This document shows positions 50,441 through 58,036 of a stretch of DNA of 64,000 nucleotides, in pieces. A program made the translations under genes and the position numbers. Within the stretch, counting starts at the first letter, position 1, and the number at the start of each line of letters is the position of its first letter. The stretch is from NCBI RefSeq assembly GCF_000013885.1, contig NC_007964.1, positions 2,838,001-2,902,000 of the forward strand, read 5' to 3'. The stretch comes from Nitrobacter hamburgensis X14. GTDB lineage: Bacteria; Pseudomonadota; Alphaproteobacteria; Rhizobiales; Xanthobacteraceae. The notes beneath the pieces were generated by a model. It was not told the DNA's origin. It worked only from the letters and a program-made list of their open reading frames with translations, and made no database searches.

Positions 50441-51847
50441 TCAGCGCGGCGCCTCCGCAAGCGCTGCCAGAATCCGCGCCCACGACCGGATGCCCTTGTG
50501 AAAACTCTTCAGGTCGTACTTCTCGTTCGGCGAATGGATGTTGTCGTCCTCGAGGCCGAAGCCGACCAGCACGGTGTCCAGACCCAGTGTGGTCTTGAAA
50601 TCGGCGACGATCGGAATCGACGCGCCGCAACCGATCAGCAGCGTCTCCTTGTTCCATTCGTCGGTCAACGCCTGCTTCGCGGCGGCCAGCGGCTTCATTT
50701 TCCAGTCGAGCGCAATCGCGGGCGCGCCGGCGTGGTCGAGAAACTCGACCGAGCAGTCCGCCGGCACGCGCTGCTTCACAAAGGCACGGAAGGCGGCGCG
50801 GACCTTATCGGGCTCCTGACCTTCGACGAGGCGGAACGAGACCTTGGCCGACGCCTGAGCCGGAATCACAGTCTTGGAGCCCTCGCCGGTATAGCCGCCG
50901 ACGATCCCGTTGATGTCGCAGGCCGGCCGCGACAACACCTGCTCGATCAGCAGGCGATCCTTTTCACCGGCGGGGAGCGAGAGTCCGATCGGCTTCAGGA
51001 ACCTGTCCGGCGTCAGATCGAGCTTCGCCCACTGGGCGCGGATATCGGCCGGCAATTCCTTCACACCGTCGTAGAAGCCGGGAAGCGCGATGCGGCCGTT
51101 GTCGTCATGCAGGCCGCCGAGAATTCGGGTCAGCACCCGGATCGGGTTTTGTGCGCCGCCACCGAAAATGCCGGAATGCAGGTCGCGGTTCGCGGCCTTG
51201 ATGACCACTTCCTCATAGATCAGTCCGCGCAGCGACGTGGTGATCGCCGGCGTGTTGGGATCCCACATGCCGGTATCGCACACCAGCGCGAAGTCCGCTG
51301 CAAGATCCTTCTTGTTCTGTTCGAGGAACGGCACGAAGTTTTTCGAGCCGACCTCCTCCTCGCCCTCGATCAGGATCGTCACGTCCAGCGGCAACGAACC
51401 TGCCACCGACATCCATGCGCGGCAGGCCTCGACAAACGTCATCAACTGGCCCTTGTCGTCTTCCGCGCCGCGCGCCACGATGATCTTGCGGCCATCGGCA
51501 TGGGTCGTAACCACCGGTTCGAACGGCGGGCGGGTCCACAAATCCAGCGGGTCGACCGGCTGAACATCATAGTGGCCATAGAACAGCACGTGCGGCCGCG
51601 ATCCGGTGTTGCCGTTGCTTTTGGCGACGATCGCGGGATGGCCCGCCGTCGGGCGGACCTCGGCGGCAAATTTCAGCGTCGCGATGTCCGCGGCGAGATG
51701 ATCGGCCGCCACTTTGCAGTCTGCGGCAAATGCCGGATCGGCGGAGATCGATTTGATGCGCAGCAGCGCGAACAACCGCTCCAGGCTGTTGTCGAAATCG
51801 GCGTCGATGTGGTCGAGGACCGTTTGCAGTTGCGATGTGCCGGACAT
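50441..51847 (-). CDS. M20 family dipeptidase
   Basis: A 468-residue zinc peptidase of the M20 (ArgE/DapE/ACY1/CPG2) family. VLFYGHYDVQPVDP supplies the first metal ligand His and the catalytic Asp, RGAEDDKGQLMTF the bridging Asp, and ILIEGEEEVGSKNF the general-base Glu-Glu. The C-terminal LVGFGLEDDNIHSPNEKYDL includes the last histidine ligand. It probably cleaves dipeptides in the cytosol. ATG 51847; the preceding gene is the GT87 protein on the same strand, 34 bp upstream. Confidence 0.93.
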   Translation of the reverse strand: MSGTSQLQTVLDHIDADFDNSLERLFALLRIKSISADPAFAADCKVAADHLAADIATLKFAAEVRPTAGHPAIVAKSNGNTGSRPHVLFYGHYDVQPVDPLDLWTRPPFEPVVTTHADGRKIIVARGAEDDKGQLMTFVEACRAWMSVAGSLPLDVTILIEGEEEVGSKNFVPFLEQNKKDLAADFALVCDTGMWDPNTPAITTSLRGLIYEEVVIKAANRDLHSGIFGGGAQNPIRVLTRILGGLHDDNGRIALPGFYDGVKELPADIRAQWAKLDLTPDRFLKPIGLSLPAGEKDRLLIEQVLSRPACDINGIVGGYTGEGSKTVIPAQASAKVSFRLVEGQEPDKVRAAFRAFVKQRVPADCSVEFLDHAGAPAIALDWKMKPLAAAKQALTDEWNKETLLIGCGASIPIVADFKTTLGLDTVLVGFGLEDDNIHSPNEKYDLKSFHKGIRSWARILAALAEAPR

Positions 51848-51881
51848 TTGGTTTTCCCTGAAGTTGCGGGTCGGACAACCC

Positions 51882-53177
51882 TCAAATTTTTTCGGGCGGC
51901 GCGGCCGAATGCGGATCGCTCGCCGGTGGCGGGTGACGGATGTGCCACGCCAGCGCGGCTATCATAACGAACGTCGCCGCGAGATTATTTCCGATGGCTT
52001 GAAGAATTTTCGGAAATATCGGTAGCGACAGCGCCATCAGCGCAAACGATGCGCCGAGCGCCCATCGCGTCATCGCCCGCGCCCTCGGCCGCGGGTCGAA
52101 AGCGGCACGCTGAAACAGCACCGTTATCGGAAAGAACAGCCACACGAAGTAATACTGACGCGCCAGCGGCGAGGCGATCGTCATCAGGCAGAACAGAATT
52201 CCGACTTCCTCGGCGGTCGATCTCGGCGTCATTTTCGCCCGCGCCGGAATGATGGCGATGAAGCCCAACCCGATCGCGGCAAAGACGGCCAGCACGATGG
52301 CGTTCGCCGTCTTGTAGTCGAGGTCGGCGACGTTCATGTACTGCGCCGGTTTGGCCGGATCGATCTGGTTGTAATTGACCGGACGCACCAGCCGATGCGT
52401 GACGGCGATGATCGACTGATTGACCCAGGACCAGTTCTGGGCGTCACGCTGCCCGAACCCCTGCTCCGAGTTCGATCCGACCATGCCGCGATACCATGTG
52501 GTCAGTTCCGAAACGTTGCGCTCGAAGCCACGGATCGGAGCCGGCACCAGAAACAGGAAAATGCCCAGGAACGCGACCATGCTGGTCGCGCTGGCCCATC
52601 GGCGGCGCCATAACAGGTAGGGCAGCACGGCGACGGGAAAGACCTTGATGGCGGCCGCGAGCGCGAACATGCTTCCCGACAGCCATTCGCGCCCCTGCCA
52701 CAGCCACAGGAAGCCGAGCAGCATCATGACGAGCAGAACGAGATTGGGCTGCCCGAGATCGAACATGTCGAAGACGAAGGTGATCGTCACGATGCCCGGC
52801 AGCGCCTCGAGCCAGGGATCAGGCCTTCTGCCCGATCCGGTCATGGCATTGGAGAGTTGTGCCGTCATCCACCATGCAGCGACATTGAGAAGGCACAGGC
52901 CGAGATACAGTGGAATTTTTCCGAAAATGCTCGGTATCGCGAGCAGGATGGCCGACAGCGGCGGGTAAAGGAAGGCAAAGCCCTCGTTCGATCCTTTTGG
53001 ATACAGATCGCCGCCGTGCAGGATTTGCTGACCGGCCCAGAACCACAGCGGATAGTCCTTGGTCTTGCCGTGTCCCCAGATCTCAGGGACCAGAACATCG
53101 GCGGTCAGCAGAATGCAGGCTGCGAGAAACAGGACATCCAGCGGACGCCGGAACGAGGGCCATCTCAGCACGAGCAT
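51882..53177 (-). CDS. DUF2029 / glycosyltransferase family 87 membrane protein
   Basis: A 431-residue polytopic protein of the DUF2029 (GT87) family, alpha-1,2-mannosyltransferase type in actinobacteria. About ten hydrophobic segments; DYPLWFWAGQQILHGGDLYPKG in the first loop (the acidic residue is catalytic in the GT-C fold), FAFLYPPLSAILLAIPS, FDLGQPNLVLLVMMLLGFL and AIKVFPVAVLPYLLWRRRW are family hallmarks. Substrate unknown. ATG 53177 starts the hydrophobic N-terminus; the open frame extends 29 codons further. It is followed by the M20 gene. Confidence 0.87.
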   Translation of the reverse strand: MLVLRWPSFRRPLDVLFLAACILLTADVLVPEIWGHGKTKDYPLWFWAGQQILHGGDLYPKGSNEGFAFLYPPLSAILLAIPSIFGKIPLYLGLCLLNVAAWWMTAQLSNAMTGSGRRPDPWLEALPGIVTITFVFDMFDLGQPNLVLLVMMLLGFLWLWQGREWLSGSMFALAAAIKVFPVAVLPYLLWRRRWASATSMVAFLGIFLFLVPAPIRGFERNVSELTTWYRGMVGSNSEQGFGQRDAQNWSWVNQSIIAVTHRLVRPVNYNQIDPAKPAQYMNVADLDYKTANAIVLAVFAAIGLGFIAIIPARAKMTPRSTAEEVGILFCLMTIASPLARQYYFVWLFFPITVLFQRAAFDPRPRARAMTRWALGASFALMALSLPIFPKILQAIGNNLAATFVMIAALAWHIRHPPPASDPHSAAPPEKI

Positions 53178-53306
53178 TTTTCCGTTGTCGACGCGGCAGC
53201 ATCTTCGGCGCGCGCCTTGCGTTATCAGAAGCGGCTTGGGCTGCAAACCGTTCCCGCACGCCATCCTGCAACGCGGGCACGAGAGAGGCCATCATCGCCC
53301 GGCGCG

Positions 53307-54875
53307 TTATCGCCGCAGCAATCCTCCGAGCGCGCCACGCACCAGCGCACGCCCGACCGAACCGCCGAGCGAGCCGCCGACAGACTTGCCGAGATCGGCG
53401 GCGATCCCTCCGACCACCTTGTTGGTGACGGAGCGGGTGACGCTGCGCGCGATCACCTGTCCGGTCGACATCTTGCCGCGCGGCGTGTTGGTCCCGAACA
53501 CGGTGCCGACGATCGATCCGATCTGACCGAGAATTCCACCGCCCGCCGATCCGTCGGCGGTCGCCGCGGTCCCCTCGACCCGCTTCTGAAGCACCTCGTA
53601 AGCGGACTCGGAATCGATTGCGGTGTCATACTTCCCCTTCACCGGACTGCCGTCCATGATGGTCTTGCGTTCCTCGGCGGTGATCGGGCCGATCCGCGCA
53701 GACGGCGGTCGCACCATCACGCGTTCCACCACGGCCGGCGTACCGTTGCCTTCCAGGAACGACACCAGCGCCTCGCCCTTGCCGAGTTCTGTAATGACCT
53801 GCGCTGTGTTCAGCTTGGGATTCGGCCGGAACGTCTGCGCCGCGGCCGCGACCGCCTTCTGGTCGCGCGGCGTGAATGCGCGCAGCGCATGCTGCACCCG
53901 GTTGCCGAGCTGGCCCAGCACCTTGTCCGGGACATCGATCGGGTTCTGGGTGACGAAATAAACCCCGACACCCTTGGAGCGGATCAGACGCACGACCTGT
54001 TCGATCTTGTCCATCAGCGCCTTGGGCGCGTCGTTGAACAGAAGGTGAGCTTCGTCGAAAAAGAACACCAGCTTCGGTTTCGGCGGGTCGCCGACCTCGG
54101 GCAACTGTTCGAACAGTTCCGACAACATCCACAGCAGGAATGTCGCATAGAGCTTCGGACTCTGCATCAGTTTGTCGGCGACCAGGATATTGATCATGCC
54201 GCGGCCGTCGCGGTCGGTTCGCATGAAATCCGTCAGCGACAGCGCGGGCTCGCCGAAAAACCTGTCGCCGCCCTGGTTCTCGAGCACCAGAAGCTGGCGC
54301 TGGATGGTCCCCACGGTCTGTTTCGAGACATTCCCGTATTGTGTCGTCAGGTCGGCGGCGTGTTCGGCGATAAAGGCGAGGATGGCCCGAAGATCTTTCA
54401 TGTCGAGCAGCAGCAGTCCCTGTTCGTCCGCCACCCGGAAGGCAATGTTGAGAACACCCTCCTGAACGTCGTTCAGATCCATCATGCGGGACAGCAGCAG
54501 CGGACCCATTTCCGAGACGGTCGCGCGCACCGGATGGCCCTGCTCGCCGAAAACATCCCAGAAAATCGTCGAGAACTGATCGGGCTGGAAGGCAAGGCCC
54601 ATATCCTTGGCGCGCTTGAGAATGAAGTCCTTGGCTTCGCCGGGCTCCGAGATACCGGACAGGTCGCCCTTGATATCGGCGGCGAATACCGGCACGCCCG
54701 CGCGAGAAAATCCTTCCGCCATCACCTGGAGCGATACGGTTTTTCCTGTTCCCGTGGCGCCGGTGACAAGACCGTGCCGGTTGGCGAGACCCAACGTCAG
54801 CCATGCCGGCTGCTCGCCTTTGCCGATGAATATGCTGTGATCGGTATCGCCGATCCCGGTCGCGGTTTCCGCCAT
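53307..54875 (-). CDS. HerA-like DUF853 ATPase
   Basis: A 522-residue helicase-HerA-like protein (DUF853, YjgR type). Walker A is GATGTGKT (39-46), Walker B LVFFFDEAHLLF, and the following YFVTQNPIDVPDKVLGQLGNRVQHALRAF is characteristic. The FtsK/HerA superfamily pumps DNA or peptides; the DUF853 group lacks an assigned role. The last 60 residues are Gly/Val-rich (SVGGSLGGSVGRALVRGALGG). ATG 54875. Its stop lies 130 bp upstream of the GT87 gene start, so the two may be cotranscribed. Confidence 0.92.
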   Translation of the reverse strand: MAETATGIGDTDHSIFIGKGEQPAWLTLGLANRHGLVTGATGTGKTVSLQVMAEGFSRAGVPVFAADIKGDLSGISEPGEAKDFILKRAKDMGLAFQPDQFSTIFWDVFGEQGHPVRATVSEMGPLLLSRMMDLNDVQEGVLNIAFRVADEQGLLLLDMKDLRAILAFIAEHAADLTTQYGNVSKQTVGTIQRQLLVLENQGGDRFFGEPALSLTDFMRTDRDGRGMINILVADKLMQSPKLYATFLLWMLSELFEQLPEVGDPPKPKLVFFFDEAHLLFNDAPKALMDKIEQVVRLIRSKGVGVYFVTQNPIDVPDKVLGQLGNRVQHALRAFTPRDQKAVAAAAQTFRPNPKLNTAQVITELGKGEALVSFLEGNGTPAVVERVMVRPPSARIGPITAEERKTIMDGSPVKGKYDTAIDSESAYEVLQKRVEGTAATADGSAGGGILGQIGSIVGTVFGTNTPRGKMSTGQVIARSVTRSVTNKVVGGIAADLGKSVGGSLGGSVGRALVRGALGGLLRR

Positions 54876-55207
54876 GATCGCCTCTTCGTGATCTCGCCGA
54901 GCAGCATCATCCTACTTCATGTTCTGTACCGATTGAAACCGGCGAACAGCCGCGAGGCGCTCGAAATCATCGCGCAGAACGATCGCGGACCATCCTCGTA
55001 GCTGTGCTCCACCCTGCAAATGACGGTGACTCGCGATGTTTTTGGCATGAATCAGGCAGTCGGTCTTGCATCTCGGCAACACTCGTCATGCGATTGCACG
55101 TCAATCGTTGTTTGTTCGGCCTCATCGCTTGTATTTCGCATCGCAGGAGTAGCAAGATGAAAGCATAAACAAATGAGCCGGCAATCAACCGGTGGAGGCG
55201 GGGTACC
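54876..55207. other. Intergenic gap, nothing supported
   Basis: Divergent gap between the HerA-like gene and the decayed small gene. It holds no family-supported ORF. AT content rises at 55100-55175, where promoters for the rightward genes may lie. Confidence 0.4.
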
Positions 55208-55438
55208 ATGAACGAACTGGTCGAGCGGCGTGCCGCGAGAGCCGGCACCGATTCCGCTGTCGCGCGAACAACCGTCGGCACGATCCCGGACTTTCAGCGC
55301 AAGGAAGGACTTGCCGACAAGGTTCAATCACTGATCGGCACGAAAGCTGGCGCGGGAAACGCGGCCGAACGGACGCGATCGTTTCCGGGATGCCGGACCT
55401 TCGCCGATTCGTATCAAGCACCTTCGTATTCCTGAACG
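55208..55438 (+). pseudogene. Decayed DUF2267-like gene
   Basis: The frame begins MNELVERRAARAGTDSAVARTTVGTIPDFQRKEGLADKVQSLI, a good match in pattern to the start of a DUF2267-type protein often found upstream of DUF4332 genes in Rhizobiales, and has a fine GGTGGAGGCGGGG ribosome binding site. After about residue 48 the match stops. A typical C-terminal phrase of that protein appears in another frame (DAIVSGMPDLRRFV, before 55430). A deletion of roughly 50 codons with a frame change is inferred. Comparison is from memory; a 75-residue product may still be made. Confidence 0.55.
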
Positions 55439-55440
55439 CC

Positions 55441-55848
55441 ATGACATATCCAATCTCCAAGCTCGAAGGTCTGAGTGCCGTCGACGCCAAGAAGCTGAGG
55501 TCCGTCGGCATCCGGACGACAGATGCCTACCTTGAAGCGGCCAGCACCTCGAAAGGCCGCAAGGCGCTCGCCGCCAAGACCGGATTCAGCGAACAGCAAC
55601 TGCTGGAGTGGGCCAATCTCGCCGACTACATGCGTATCCCGGGGATGGGCAACGGCAAGACCAAGCTGCTGCGCGCGGCCGGCGTCACCACGGTACGGGA
55701 ATTGACGCATCGCAACCCGGCTCGTCTGGCTCAGGCCATGAAGGACGTGAACACCAGGCGCAAGTTCGTCAGCGTTCTGCCGTCGGAGAAGTCGATCGGC
55801 GATCTGATCGCGCAAGCGCGCAAGCTTCCGCTCAAGATCACCTATTGA
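55441..55848 (+). CDS. DUF4332 domain-containing protein
   Basis: A 135-residue protein with two helix-hairpin-helix-like repeats: YPISKLEGLSAVDAKKLRSVGIRTTDAYLEAA and LADYMRIPGMGNGKTKLLRAAGVTTVRELTHRNPARL, the DUF4332 pattern that resembles DNA-binding or protein-binding HhH units. Function unknown. It starts at ATG 55441, directly behind the decayed gene, and runs in the same direction as folP, 48 bp before it. Confidence 0.88.
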   Translation: MTYPISKLEGLSAVDAKKLRSVGIRTTDAYLEAASTSKGRKALAAKTGFSEQQLLEWANLADYMRIPGMGNGKTKLLRAAGVTTVRELTHRNPARLAQAMKDVNTRRKFVSVLPSEKSIGDLIAQARKLPLKITY

Positions 55849-55895
55849 GCCGCCCCTCCTGCGCCTCCGAAGAGGCTTTTTCGCGCCTTGACACC

Positions 55896-56780
55896 ATGTC
55901 CGGGACCGCGCAAAGCCAGCGCATGACCGCGGCAGGTTCCATATCCAGAGATATAACGGATGACACGCGTCATCCGGTGCTGCATGGGCTGCTGTCGCGG
56001 CCATATCCGGCGGTCATGGGGGTCTTGAACGTCACCCCCGACTCGTTCTCCGACGGTGGTCAATTCATCACGCCCGACCAGGCGCTGGCGCAGGCGCGTC
56101 GCATGATCGCGGAAGGGGCCGACATCATCGACGTCGGTGCCGAATCCACCCGCCCCTACGGATCGCAGCCGGTCTCGCACGACGAGGAGATGCGGCGGCT
56201 GAAGCCGGTGCTGGCCGCGGTGGTCGCGCTGGGCACGCCTGTGTCCATCGACAGCATGAAGTCGTCGATCGTTGCCTGGGCGCTCGGTAGCGGAGCCGCG
56301 ATCGCCAACGACGTCTGGGGCTTGCAGCGCGATCCGGACATGGCGCGCGTGGTCGCCGCGCACAATGCGCCCGTCATCGTGATGCATAACCGCGACAAGC
56401 CCGACGCCGCCCTCGACATCATGCGGGACATCGCGGCGTTCTTCGAACGATCGCTGGAGATCGCGGCGAAAGCCGGAATCCCGGCAGGCCATGTCGTCCT
56501 CGATCCGGGCATCGGTTTCGGCAAAACGCAAGAACAGAGCATGATTGCGCTGGCCCGGCTCGACGAACTGCAGAAATTCGGCTTGCCGGTTCTGGTGGGC
56601 GCGTCGCGCAAGCGTTTCATCAGCACGGTGGTGCCGTCGGAGCCGAAGGAGCGGCTTGGCGGCTCGCTCGCCGCGCATCTGATCGCAGCACGAGGCGGTG
56701 CGCGCATCATCCGCACGCATGATGTGGCGGACACGGTGCAAGCGCTGCGCGTGGCGCAAGCCATCGATTCCAGGACATAG
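55896..56780 (+). CDS. folP: Dihydropteroate synthase
   Basis: A 294-residue TIM-barrel enzyme that joins p-aminobenzoate to dihydropterin pyrophosphate, the sulfonamide target. MGVLNVTPDSFSDGGQF is the pterin/diphosphate motif, GADIIDVGAESTRPYG, VSIDSMKS and VLDPGIGFGKTQEQS and LVGASRKRFI complete the active site. ATG 55896 gives a short N-terminal extension; ATG 55923 is as likely. Its TAG stop lies in the stem of a hairpin repeat that separates it from folB. folP-folB-folK encode consecutive folate steps. Confidence 0.95.
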   Translation: MSGTAQSQRMTAAGSISRDITDDTRHPVLHGLLSRPYPAVMGVLNVTPDSFSDGGQFITPDQALAQARRMIAEGADIIDVGAESTRPYGSQPVSHDEEMRRLKPVLAAVVALGTPVSIDSMKSSIVAWALGSGAAIANDVWGLQRDPDMARVVAAHNAPVIVMHNRDKPDAALDIMRDIAAFFERSLEIAAKAGIPAGHVVLDPGIGFGKTQEQSMIALARLDELQKFGLPVLVGASRKRFISTVVPSEPKERLGGSLAAHLIAARGGARIIRTHDVADTVQALRVAQAIDSRT

Positions 56781-56850
56781 TGGAGTGAATTTGACATTTG
56801 CGACCCACCCGCGCGGCCCGGACGCGAATGTCAAATTCAAAACTCCACTA
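56778..56850. repeat. Hairpin repeat after folP (first of two)
   Basis: TAGTGGAGT (56778-56786) pairs with ACTCCACTA (56842-56850), and inside GAATTTGACATT (56787-56798) pairs with AATGTCAAATTC (56827-56838), continued by TGCG/CGCG with one wobble. The first three bases are the folP stop codon. Confidence 0.9.
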
Positions 56851-56863
56851 GAACTTATATTTG

Positions 56864-56940
56864 CTAGTGGTCCTTCGATTCTAACATTCGCAAAAAGACG
56901 CGCTGAAACGGGATGCGAATGTTAGAATCGGACCAATAGT
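56864..56940. repeat. Hairpin repeat before folB (second of two)
   Basis: CGATTCTAACATTCGC (56876-56891) pairs perfectly with GCGAATGTTAGAATCG (56915-56930), flanked by TGGTCC/GGACCA. The stem sequence differs from the first hairpin but keeps the ACATTCGC element and similar size. It ends 15 bp before the folB start. Confidence 0.9.
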
Positions 56941-56955
56941 CAGGATCATCAGACC

Positions 56956-57321
56956 ATGACCGGTACGATCTTTATCCACGGCCTTGTGATCCATGCGCAG
57001 CACGGCGTCATGAAGCACGAGACGGAAGTCGGCCAGCGCTTCGTGATCGACCTCGAACTGTCGACCGATATGTCGGAATCCTCCCGGACCGACCGCCTCG
57101 TCGATACCGTGTCCTATTCCAATGTGGTGGCGACGGCCAGCGCCGCATTCAAGGATGCCAACTACAAGCTGCTCGAACGCGCCGCGGGCGCCGTCGCCGA
57201 CGCGGTGCTGGCGGCATTTCCGCGCATCAGCACGATCACGGTCACCGTGCACAAGCCGCATGCCCCGATCGCGGCGATCTTCGACGACGTTGGCGTCACC
57301 CTCACCCGCAACAGGGGATAG
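56956..57321 (+). CDS. folB: Dihydroneopterin aldolase
   Basis: A 121-residue FolB that cleaves dihydroneopterin to 6-hydroxymethyl-dihydropterin and glycolaldehyde. IFIHGLVIHAQHGVMKHETEVGQRFVIDLEL holds the pterin-binding Glu; LVDTVSYSNVVATASAAF and LLERAAGAVADAVL and VHKPHAPI with the catalytic Lys are present. Length is standard. It lies between folP and folK, 9 bp before folK. Confidence 0.95.
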   Translation: MTGTIFIHGLVIHAQHGVMKHETEVGQRFVIDLELSTDMSESSRTDRLVDTVSYSNVVATASAAFKDANYKLLERAAGAVADAVLAAFPRISTITVTVHKPHAPIAAIFDDVGVTLTRNRG

Positions 57322-57330
57322 CATGTCGCC

Positions 57331-57822
57331 ATGGCCAGTGTCCTGATTGCGCTCGGCGGCAATGTCGGAGACGTCCGGCAGACTTTTCGCAAAGCCATCG
57401 CCAATATCTGCGGCATGACGCAGGCCGCGCTCGTCGCCCGCTCGTCCGACTACGCCACCCCGCCATGGGGCGAGGAAAATCAGGATCGTTTCGTCAACGC
57501 CTGCATCGAGATCGATACCCGCCTCGACCCGCACGCGCTGCTGTTCACGCTGCACAAGATCGAGAAAAAATTCGGCCGCGACCGCAGCAAGGAGACACGC
57601 TGGGGTCCGCGTACGCTGGACCTCGATCTGATCGCCTATGACGATGCCGTCCTCGACAAGCCGGAGTTGACGTTGCCGCATCCGCGCCTGTTCGAGCGCG
57701 CGTTCGTGCTGGTTCCGCTTGCAGAAATCGCGCCGGATCGCATAATCGCGGGGCGAACGCCAGCCGCGGCGCTGGCTGGGGTATCGACCGCCGGAATCGA
57801 GCGCCTGTCCGACCTCGACTGA
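57331..57822 (+). CDS. folK: 6-hydroxymethyl-dihydropterin pyrophosphokinase
   Basis: A 163-residue HPPK that adds pyrophosphate to 6-hydroxymethyl-dihydropterin. IALGGNVGDVRQTF at the start, DYATPPWG, FVNACIEIDTRLDPHALL, FGRDRSKETRWGPRTLDLDLIAYDD (Mg2+ and ATP binding) and LPHPRLFERAFVLVPLAEI are conserved. It makes the substrate of FolP. ATG 57331, 9 bp after folB. Confidence 0.96.
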   Translation: MASVLIALGGNVGDVRQTFRKAIANICGMTQAALVARSSDYATPPWGEENQDRFVNACIEIDTRLDPHALLFTLHKIEKKFGRDRSKETRWGPRTLDLDLIAYDDAVLDKPELTLPHPRLFERAFVLVPLAEIAPDRIIAGRTPAAALAGVSTAGIERLSDLD

Positions 57823-57904
57823 CTTGGCCGTTAATGCTTGACCGTCAACGCCTGGCCGCAAACGACCGTTTGGCTTGTCCGCCGCCTCATGGCATTTTGC
57901 ACTG

Positions 57905-57953
57905 GAACATGACCCCGAAAAGTGGAAACCGGTTTTCGGATAAGATCATGCTC
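57905..57953. repeat. Single copy of the hairpin found tandemly at 47250
   Basis: GAACATGACCCCGAAAA-GTGGAAACCG-GTTTTCGGATAAGATCATGCTC: stem CCGAAAA/TTTTCGG and outer ATGA/TCAT, loop GTGGAAACCG. It separates folK from the methylmalonyl-CoA mutase operon. Confidence 0.88.
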
Positions 57954-58036
57954 GATCAAAAAGATTAAGGCCAGAGTCTGATTCAACGCAGTTGAGTCGG
58001 ACTCTGGCAACCGGGTTTCCGGAGACGAGCGCACCA

